From Anaerolineae bacterium (GTDB lineage Bacteria; Chloroflexota; Anaerolineae; B4-G1; SLSP01), in contig JAFGNI010000420.1 in the NCBI GenBank assembly GCA_016927095.1, positions 1-11,230 on the forward strand: a stretch of 11,230 nucleotides of DNA, read 5' to 3'. The notes below the pieces were generated by a model. That model did not search any database. It saw only the letters and a list, made by a program, of their open reading frames with translations, and was not told the DNA's origin. Numbering within the stretch: position 1 is the first letter of the stretch; each line of letters opens with the position of its first letter. The position numbers were made by a program, and so were the translations under genes. Positions 6,406-11,230 of this stretch are shown piece by piece.

Positions 6406-8829
6406 CTACTCATACGCCAGTACCTCCCGAATCGTCAGCCGGGAGGCGTTGCGCGCCGGTATTAGGCTGGCCAACACCGAGAGCGCCAGCACAATGCCCA
6501 GCCAGATCAGGAAGCCCTGAGCGGTGACGCCCAGCTCGGCTGGCGTCCCGAAAATCGCCATGGTGATCACCTGGGAGAGCGCGGCGCCGATGGGGAACGC
6601 CAGGACACTCCCCACCACATAGCTGATCAGGCCGATGATCAAGCCCTCGGCGATCACGAGCCGTAGGATGATGGCATTGTGCGCCCCAATCGCCCGCATC
6701 ACACCGATCTCCCGAGTCCGCTCCATCACGTTCATCCCCATTGTTCCCGCCAAGCCGATGCTGCCCACGAGGGCGGTCATCAGCGCCATGACCAAGAGAA
6801 TCTTCGTGATGATGCCCAACAGGCTCGGGATGGATTCCGTCAGCTGCTTGCCTGCCTGCACGTCCTCAACCCTGTAGCCCAGATCTCGGAAATGGGCCGA
6901 CACCCTCGTTCGCACCAGCTCCTGATACGCCAGGCTGTGTTGGCTCGTGACCAACCGGTAGCTTGACGCGTGGTAAGGCTCTTTGAGCAAACCGGCAACG
7001 TGCTCGTAAGCTGCGTACGCCACGAGATCGTCGCCTCCTGTGTACTGGAAGATGCCGGCGACGGTCCAGATATCCTCGCGCCCAGCAAGCTCTAGGCGCA
7101 GCGTATCGCCGGCCTGGAAGTCCGGGAACTCATCCCAGATGGCCTCATTGACGGCGATGACGTTCCGGTCGCCCGGCATGAGCCAACGTCCCTCGATCAA
7201 CTTGGGTTCGATCAGAGCGCTGTCCGCCGGCGGAGCGATGACTGCCAGTGTGTCCGGCGGCGTCCCATCATCCCGCAGCAAGTCAGCGCCCGTCGTCGCC
7301 CACACCTCGAAGCCCACCACACCGGGGACCATAGACAGCTCCCGACCCACCTCGTCAATTCGGTAGGCCTCGGCGAAAGTCAGCGTAACGTCCGCGCCAA
7401 AGTAGCGCGTCATGGCCTCCACGGTCTTGTCCATAGAGACCTGGGTGTTGAAGACGCCGATGAAGATCGCCCCACCCAACGTCAGTGTGAAGAGGGTGAG
7501 CAGGAGGCGCTTCTTCCGGCGGAAGGTGTTGCGGAGCGAGATGAGGACCGGTCGCGCGACACCGCGCACCCGGGCCAAGAGCCGGTTCAGCGGGCCTTTG
7601 TGCCCCTCCGCACTGCCCAAACCGGTGCTGCTCAGTGCCTCGCGAACGGTCACCTGTGATCCTCTGAGCACCGGCACCAGCCCGGCGATGGGGGGGAGCA
7701 GCAGCCCGATCGCCACTTGAATAGCGATGGCTTGCGGTATCAGCTGGAAGGGGCGCAGTTGGAAGTTGATGATGCTTGCCGCGAACCTCGACAAGGCATA
7801 GGCACCCACACTCCCGAGGGGAATCGCCATCAGCAACGCAATCGCGCCGAAAGTCATGATCAGGAGGATGTAGATGCCTACCACTTGATAGCGCCGTGCA
7901 CCTACCAGCTTCATCACGCCAATCTGGCGCATATGCTGGGTTAGAAGTGCAGACATTGTGTTGGCGATCAGCGAGCTGCTGAGCAGCACGATCAACACGC
8001 CGACAATGATCAACACCAACAGCAGCGCCCGGATGATGCCGCCGAGAGGATGCTCGTGTGTACCCGCGACCGCCGTTTGGTAGACCGGATAGCCGCTCTT
8101 CTCCAGCCGGTCGGTCACCGATTGGGACACATCACGAATATGGGCCTTGTCGTCCCCATCACCAGCTACGGTGATCAGAAGTTTCGTCATTGTGGGGGAC
8201 GCGCGCAACCAGTTCAGCGTCTCAAGCGTCGTGTAGCCGCGCAGGTCTCCAAGAATGACACTGTACGGATCCGACTGGTCCATCGCCGTCCCCACAACCG
8301 TCAGGACACGCGATGAGCCATCGGACATCTCCAGCTCGACCCTGTCGCCGATCGCGATCCCTAACGCCGCCAGAGTTTGGTGCTCCAGGATCAGCTCTTC
8401 GTCGTCGGGTACCGCAGCACCGTCCACAGGGAATCGTCTGTGGATCTCGATGTCCGCATAGTCTGGCCGGGCCATAAGCAGCAGTGAGTCCCACTCTGCA
8501 TGGGTCTGCGGCGCAGCAGAGCCGGTGGTGTCGCTCGCGACGGGCCGCACGCGCGCCGTGAGCTCGCGCACACCCTCAGCCGCAGCCACGCTCTCCATGC
8601 GCGCCACGGCGTCCACAAGGTCGTGGGTGAAAGGCCGCGTCAGCAGCGTAATGTTGGCAGCATTGCTCGCCACGTAGCTGGCGTTCATATCATGCTGGAG
8701 GAAGACATAGGTACCGGCGATGACACCGATGGCAAAGACACCCACGGCAATAGAGGCCACGACAAGCAGCGTGCGTGACTTGTTGCCCCACAGATCCGCC
8801 AGCAGCTTCTTCCAGCGCGGCCTAAGCAT
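6406..8829 (-). CDS. ABC exporter permease with two MacB/FtsX modules
   Basis: This 807-residue membrane protein forms the channel half of the exporter. The first transmembrane helix (about 19-41) follows a short basic N-terminus ([10 protein letters not shown]) and is followed by an extracytoplasmic MacB-like domain (about 45-260). Three helices (about 266-290, 320-340, 370-388) form the first FtsX domain. A fifth helix (441-460), a second extracytoplasmic domain (465-665) and three more helices (673-695, 728-750, 773-790) repeat the plan. Coupling segments recur as [14 protein letters not shown] (300-313) and [14 protein letters not shown] (705-718), the type that contacts the ATPase. A TTG at 8841 is in frame, but ATG 8829 has GGGGG just upstream and gives the family-like start, so it was chosen. 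It overlaps the end of ATPase 2 by 8 bases (ATGCTTAG), suggesting translational coupling. There is no fused ATPase domain, unlike E. coli MacB. Confidence 0.92.
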   Translation of the reverse strand: MLRPRWKKLLADLWGNKSRTLLVVASIAVGVFAIGVIAGTYVFLQHDMNASYVASNAANITLLTRPFTHDLVDAVARMESVAAAEGVRELTARVRPVASDTTGSAAPQTHAEWDSLLLMARPDYADIEIHRRFPVDGAAVPDDEELILEHQTLAALGIAIGDRVELEMSDGSSRVLTVVGTAMDQSDPYSVILGDLRGYTTLETLNWLRASPTMTKLLITVAGDGDDKAHIRDVSQSVTDRLEKSGYPVYQTAVAGTHEHPLGGIIRALLLVLIIVGVLIVLLSSSLIANTMSALLTQHMRQIGVMKLVGARRYQVVGIYILLIMTFGAIALLMAIPLGSVGAYALSRFAASIINFQLRPFQLIPQAIAIQVAIGLLLPPIAGLVPVLRGSQVTVREALSSTGLGSAEGHKGPLNRLLARVRGVARPVLISLRNTFRRKKRLLLTLFTLTLGGAIFIGVFNTQVSMDKTVEAMTRYFGADVTLTFAEAYRIDEVGRELSMVPGVVGFEVWATTGADLLRDDGTPPDTLAVIAPPADSALIEPKLIEGRWLMPGDRNVIAVNEAIWDEFPDFQAGDTLRLELAGREDIWTVAGIFQYTGGDDLVAYAAYEHVAGLLKEPYHASSYRLVTSQHSLAYQELVRTRVSAHFRDLGYRVEDVQAGKQLTESIPSLLGIITKILLVMALMTALVGSIGLAGTMGMNVMERTREIGVMRAIGAHNAIILRLVIAEGLIIGLISYVVGSVLAFPIGAALSQVITMAIFGTPAELGVTAQGFLIWLGIVLALSVLASLIPARNASRLTIREVLAYE

Positions 8830-9610
8830 AGGCCCCCACAAGAAGCCGGTGCTCGGCGCCAGCTGCCGGGCGGCGGGCGCCGCCGGCAGCGCTGTCAGCG
8901 ACGATCAACCCGTCGGCGATGCGCACCAGCCGCGTGGCTCGCTCTGCCAGTGCGTTGTCGTGGGTAACCATCACGATGGTCTTGCCCCGCGCCGCCAGAT
9001 CATCGAAAATGCCGAAAACCACGTCCGCCGCCCGCGAGTCCAGGTTCCCTGTGGGCTCATCGGCAACAATGATCGGCGGATCGTTGGCCAGCGCTCGGGC
9101 CACCGCAGCACACTGCTGCTGCCCACCAGAGACCGCCACCGGCATCTTGTCCGCTACGCCAGCCAAACCCACTTGGTCCAGCAGTGCACGCGCGCGCTCC
9201 TCGCGTAGCGCCGGATCATATGTGCCCGTGAAGTCCATCGGCAGCATCACGTTCTCCACCAGGGACAACATCGGCAGCAGCTGGTAGAACTGAAAGACAA
9301 TGCCCAGATTCCGGCCCCGCCACCGCGACATCTCACTTTCGTTCAGATGATGGATGGCGACCCCACCAACCAGCACCTCGCCTGAGGTTGGGCGGTCAAT
9401 GCCCGTGATCATGTTAATCAGCGTTGACTTGCCGCTGCCTGACTTGCCGACAACGCTCACGAATTCGCCCTCCCGGAAGTCAACATCGACCCCGCGGAGC
9501 GCCGGGAACTCGCCTGCGGGCGTTCGGAAGATCTTCACGATCCGTCGCATCTCAATCAGAGGCGCCCCGCGTCCAGAACGTGCCAACGTGCCAGCGTCTA
9601 GGCGTCTCAA
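8822..9610 (-). CDS. ABC exporter ATPase 2 (MacB/LolD-type)
   Basis: This 262-residue ATPase energises the exporter from the cytoplasm. Walker A is GKSGSGKS (55-62), the Q-loop glutamine is Q107, the signature is SGGQQ (161-165), Walker B is [12 protein letters not shown] (180-191) with D184 and E185, and the switch histidine is H217. All are intact. One departure is C167, where almost all relatives have arginine (SGGQQQR). The start is TTG 9610, overlapping the previous stop as TTGA, with GGAGG seven bases upstream. The next ATG (Met21) would cut into the conserved [11 protein letters not shown] beginning and lacks a good ribosome site. Residues 1-12 or so are encoded by the octamer array at 9577-9616. 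The C-terminal tail (about 240-262) is Ala/Gly/Arg-rich and not conserved. Probable partner of ATPase 1 on one permease. Confidence 0.92.
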   Translation of the reverse strand: MRRLDAGTLARSGRGAPLIEMRRIVKIFRTPAGEFPALRGVDVDFREGEFVSVVGKSGSGKSTLINMITGIDRPTSGEVLVGGVAIHHLNESEMSRWRGRNLGIVFQFYQLLPMLSLVENVMLPMDFTGTYDPALREERARALLDQVGLAGVADKMPVAVSGGQQQCAAVARALANDPPIIVADEPTGNLDSRAADVVFGIFDDLAARGKTIVMVTHDNALAERATRLVRIADGLIVADSAAGGARRPAAGAEHRLLVGAYA

Positions 9611-9616
9611 CGTTCC
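9577..9616. repeat. Five-unit octamer array over the ATPase 1/ATPase 2 junction
   Basis: Five consecutive 8-bp units begin at 9577, 9585, 9593, 9601 and 9609 and fit RRCGTNYM; units include AACGTGCC (twice), AGCGTCTA and GGCGTCTC. The array covers the last codons and TGA stop (9607-9609) of ATPase 1 and the TTG start plus about eleven codons of ATPase 2. It therefore encodes the variable N-terminus of ATPase 2. Confidence 0.72.
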
Positions 9617-10341
9617 GCCTCCACCAACTCCCCATCGCTGATGGTCAAAGCCCGGGAGGCCCGTCTGGCCAATGCCTCGTCGTGGGTCACCATGATGATG
9701 GTCTTGCCATTCCGGACCTGTTCTGCAAACAGGCTATAGATCTCGTCAGCTGTGGCCGAATCGAGATTGCCGGTAGGCTCGTCAGCCACCAGGATCGGCG
9801 GATCGTTTGCCAGCGCCCGCGCGATCGCTACCCGCTGCTTCTGCCCGCCGGAGATCCGGGTCGGAGGCTTGTACATATGCGCCTCTAGCCCAACCTGCGA
9901 GAGCAGCTGCTTTGCCCGCTCGACGCTCTTGCGTCCCCGATAGGTGCCCGCCACATCCATCGGCAGCAGCACATTGTCCAGCAGCGATAGCTGTGGCAAC
10001 AATTCGAAGGTCTGGTAGACGATGCCAATGTTGCGCCCGCGCCAGAGCGCGCAGTCGCTTTGGTTCAGTGAGTGGACCGGTGTGCCATCCACCCAAACCT
10101 CACCCGAGGTCAGACTGTCGACGCCTGTGATCACGTTCACCAGCGTCGATTTGCCGGCCCCGGACTTGCCGACGATCGTCACGAATTCGCCACGACGGAA
10201 ATCGGCTGTGACACCCCGCAACGCAGGAAACCCGCCCGCCGCGGTCTTGTAGACCTTGACCACCCGCTCGAGACGAATCAGCGGCGCACTGGCTGCCGCA
10301 ATTCGCTGTTCGCTAGGACTCACCCTTATCCCCACATACAC
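9607..10341 (-). CDS. ABC exporter ATPase 1 (MacB/LolD-type)
   Basis: First gene of the exporter operon, 244 residues. Walker A is GKSGAGKS (58-65), Q-loop Q110, signature ISGGQKQR (163-170), Walker [13 protein letters not shown] (183-194) with D187 and E188, and switch histidine H220. All are complete, including the post-signature arginine that ATPase 2 lacks. The family-like beginning is [12 protein letters not shown] (20-31), so the first 19 residues are variable and the exact start is uncertain. GTG 10341 is the farthest in-frame start, while GTG codons at 10335 and 10323 are alternatives; none has a strong Shine-Dalgarno sequence. It is clearly similar to ATPase 2 in order of motifs and in segments such as [16 protein letters not shown] and WRGRN, so the two are paralogues. 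Its stop overlaps the TTG start of ATPase 2. A 32-bp palindrome lies 16 bases before the start. Confidence 0.92.
   Translation of the reverse strand: MYVGIRVSPSEQRIAAASAPLIRLERVVKVYKTAAGGFPALRGVTADFRRGEFVTIVGKSGAGKSTLVNVITGVDSLTSGEVWVDGTPVHSLNQSDCALWRGRNIGIVYQTFELLPQLSLLDNVLLPMDVAGTYRGRKSVERAKQLLSQVGLEAHMYKPPTRISGGQKQRVAIARALANDPPILVADEPTGNLDSATADEIYSLFAEQVRNGKTIIMVTHDEALARRASRALTISDGELVEAER
9618..9622 (-). promoter_or_regulatory. Shine-Dalgarno sequence supporting the TTG start of ATPase 2
   Basis: GGAGG on the minus strand lies seven bases before the TTG at 9610, inside the last codons of ATPase 1. It is the main reason for accepting a TTG start here, and it fits coupled translation through the TTGA overlap. 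Confidence 0.65.
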
Positions 10342-10357
10342 CTCGATCCGCTTCAGT

Positions 10358-10389
10358 GTAAGAACGTTCCAGCGCTGGAACGTTCTTAC
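10358..10389. promoter_or_regulatory. Perfect 32-bp palindrome in the exporter operon leader
   Basis: The half GTAAGAACGTTCCAGC (10358-10373) is followed immediately by its exact reverse complement (10374-10389), with no mismatch and no spacer. The internal AACGTT is itself palindromic and appears in both arms. It lies 16 bases upstream of the GTG start of ATPase 1 and would be in the transcribed leader if the exporter promoter is near 10417-10425. No T tract follows on either strand, so a terminator is unlikely. An operator for a dimeric or tetrameric regulator, or a leader RNA hairpin, is more likely. Confidence 0.8.
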
Positions 10390-10416
10390 GCAAATCTCAC
10401 CTGATCATCCACTATG

Positions 10417-10425
10417 AGCATAACA
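10417..10425 (-). promoter_or_regulatory. Candidate extended -10 promoter of the exporter operon
   Basis: On the minus strand TGTTATGCT reads as an extended -10 (TGn followed by TATGCT, 4 of 6 to TATAAT). No good -35 is seen at 16-18 bases. Transcription would start near 10410, giving a leader of about 70 bases that carries the 32-bp palindrome. The word CCACTATGA at 10409-10417, a half-site of the 28-bp palindrome, overlaps this promoter. Confidence 0.4.
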
Positions 10426-10470
10426 CGCTTGCCTACAAGCGCGTAGTGCTCCGTGTCACAAACACCAACT

Positions 10471-10498
10471 CGCCACTATGACACGTGTCATAGTGGCG
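10471..10498. promoter_or_regulatory. Perfect 28-bp palindrome, likely operator in the divergent region
   Basis: The half CGCCACTATGACAC (10471-10484) is followed directly by its exact reverse complement (10485-10498). The core is TGACACGTGTCA. The sub-word CCACTATGA occurs in each arm (10473-10481 and, reversed, 10488-10496) and a third time at 10409-10417. The GTGTCA core word occurs again at 10453-10458. The centre is about 65 bases upstream of the predicted kinase transcription start, a distance typical of activator sites. The sequence differs from the 32-bp palindrome, so the two probably bind different proteins. Confidence 0.8.
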
Positions 10499-10533
10499 GA
10501 TTCCTCGCGTCAGTAGGGTATTTGGTCGACCCA

Positions 10534-10542
10534 TGCTATGAT
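10534..10542 (+). promoter_or_regulatory. Extended -10 promoter of the histidine kinase gene (leaderless)
   Basis: TGCTATGAT is a full extended -10 motif (TGn plus TATGAT, 5 of 6 to TATAAT), which can act without a -35 box; none is evident upstream. Seven bases separate it from ATG 10550, the usual distance from -10 to transcription start, so the mRNA would begin at or within a base or two of the start codon. Confidence 0.58.
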
Positions 10543-10549
10543 CGTGAGT

Positions 10550-11230
10550 ATGAGCCGACACGACCTCGAGCCGGGTTTGTTGCCCGTATTCCGCGTGTAC
10601 ATACTGGTGCGGGCCGTAGGCCTTGCACTTGTGGCCGCTGTGAAGCTGCCTGAGATTGGGCCGATTCTCAACAGCGACATCCTGCTCACCGCAGGATTGT
10701 ACCTGGTTGAGGCGGTATTTCTACTGGTCTACCTGTTCTCGCCACGCGTCTTGGGCCGGCTGGGCCGGTGGTATCTGCCCATCGCGCTTGTCGTCGCGGC
10801 ATCAGGTCCCATCATCGAGATGCGCTATATCTTCAGTGTCTACCACGTGGAGGAAGTGCTGGACTTCTGGCTGATCTTTCCCTTCCTCACCGTCCCGCTG
10901 CTCTTCACCGCCTGGCAGTACAGCTTCAACGAGGTGCTGCTCTACAGCCTAGGCACGACGCTACTGGAGCTCTTCACGGTCATAGCGATTGCCTCGGCTC
11001 GCCAGGTCAGCCTCTGGTTCGACGGTGGTCTCCTCACCGTACGCATGGTCTTTCTCATCGTGATCGGCTACATCGTCTCCTATCTGGTGACCGAACAGCG
11101 ACACCAGCGCCGAGAGCTCGCTGAGGCTAACCGGAAGCTGACACGTTACGCGGCAGCTCAGGAGCAGATCGCCACCCTGCGCGAGCGCAACCGGCTGGCG
11201 CGCGAGCTTCACGACACGGTCGCCCACACC
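10550..11230 (+). CDS. Sensor histidine kinase, NarL/LiaS-DesK type, N-terminal part (cut by window edge)
   Basis: An open frame of exactly 227 codons runs to the right edge with no stop. Six likely transmembrane helices (about 13-33, 44-64, 74-90, 104-122, 127-149, 161-181) with very short loops form the input domain. A charged coiled linker follows (183-210), then the HisKA_3 dimerisation box RERNRLARELHDTVAHT (211-227) with the phospho-acceptor H221. The ATP-binding HATPase domain must lie beyond the edge. Kinases of this type have a loop-poor membrane sensor and usually pair with a LuxR-type response regulator encoded next door. It is transcribed divergently from the ABC exporter across a palindrome-rich region, suggesting that it controls or senses through that exporter. 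An in-frame ATG at 10538 overlaps the -10 box. ATG 10550 was chosen because the promoter predicts a leaderless start there; neither has a strong Shine-Dalgarno sequence. Confidence 0.88.
   Translation, partial: MSRHDLEPGLLPVFRVYILVRAVGLALVAAVKLPEIGPILNSDILLTAGLYLVEAVFLLVYLFSPRVLGRLGRWYLPIALVVAASGPIIEMRYIFSVYHVEEVLDFWLIFPFLTVPLLFTAWQYSFNEVLLYSLGTTLLELFTVIAIASARQVSLWFDGGLLTVRMVFLIVIGYIVSYLVTEQRHQRRELAEANRKLTRYAAAQEQIATLRERNRLARELHDTVAHT

Noticed and set aside
8830..8841. TTG start four codons upstream in the permease
   Set aside because: No ribosome site precedes it, while ATG 8829 has GGGGG just upstream and gives the expected N-terminus.
10358..10389. Reading the 32-bp palindrome as an intrinsic terminator
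   Set aside because: No T-rich run follows on either strand and it lies between divergent starts, not gene ends.

Overview
The window is GC-rich DNA (roughly 60 percent GC by eye) with GTG and TTG starts, short same-strand gene overlaps and a MacB-like exporter of a style common in Chloroflexota (Anaerolineae/Caldilineae-like). That lineage is an inference from protein style; no rRNA or other phylogenetic marker is present. No tRNA, rRNA, insertion sequence or CRISPR array was seen.

Left part (1-2537, minus strand): a run reading right to left, an acetamidase/formamidase-family hydrolase, then an enolase-superfamily (mandelate racemase-like) enzyme, then the first 97 codons of a GNAT-type acetyltransferase that runs off the left edge. 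They look like a small accessory catabolic unit, but no substrate can be assigned. Across a divergent gap of about 340 bases lies a plus-strand extended SDR (NAD-dependent epimerase/dehydratase-like) gene, closed by a strong hairpin at 3891-3932 that separates it from the convergent exporter operon.

Middle and right (3959-10341, minus strand): a four-gene ABC export operon in the order ATPase, ATPase, permease, lipoprotein adaptor. Everything in it is doubled. There are two different ATPases, one permease carrying two MacB/FtsX modules, and one 777-residue adaptor carrying two complete HlyD/MacA-like modules in tandem. Junctions between ATPase 1 and ATPase 2 and between ATPase 2 and permease overlap, so translation is probably coupled.

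Right end (10342-11230): a 208-bp divergent regulatory region precedes a plus-strand sensor histidine kinase cut by the window edge just after its phospho-acceptor histidine. This region holds two perfect palindromes (32 bp and 28 bp), a third copy of the 28-bp palindrome's half-site lying on the predicted exporter promoter, and an extended -10 placed so that the kinase mRNA would be leaderless. The simplest reading is a self-regulated two-component system controlling the doubled exporter next to it.

A second unexplained pattern is a set of four very short degenerate tandem arrays (period 7 or 8, 28-40 bp each), all at gene junctions on the minus strand. One spans a stop/start overlap and so encodes part of a protein N-terminus.
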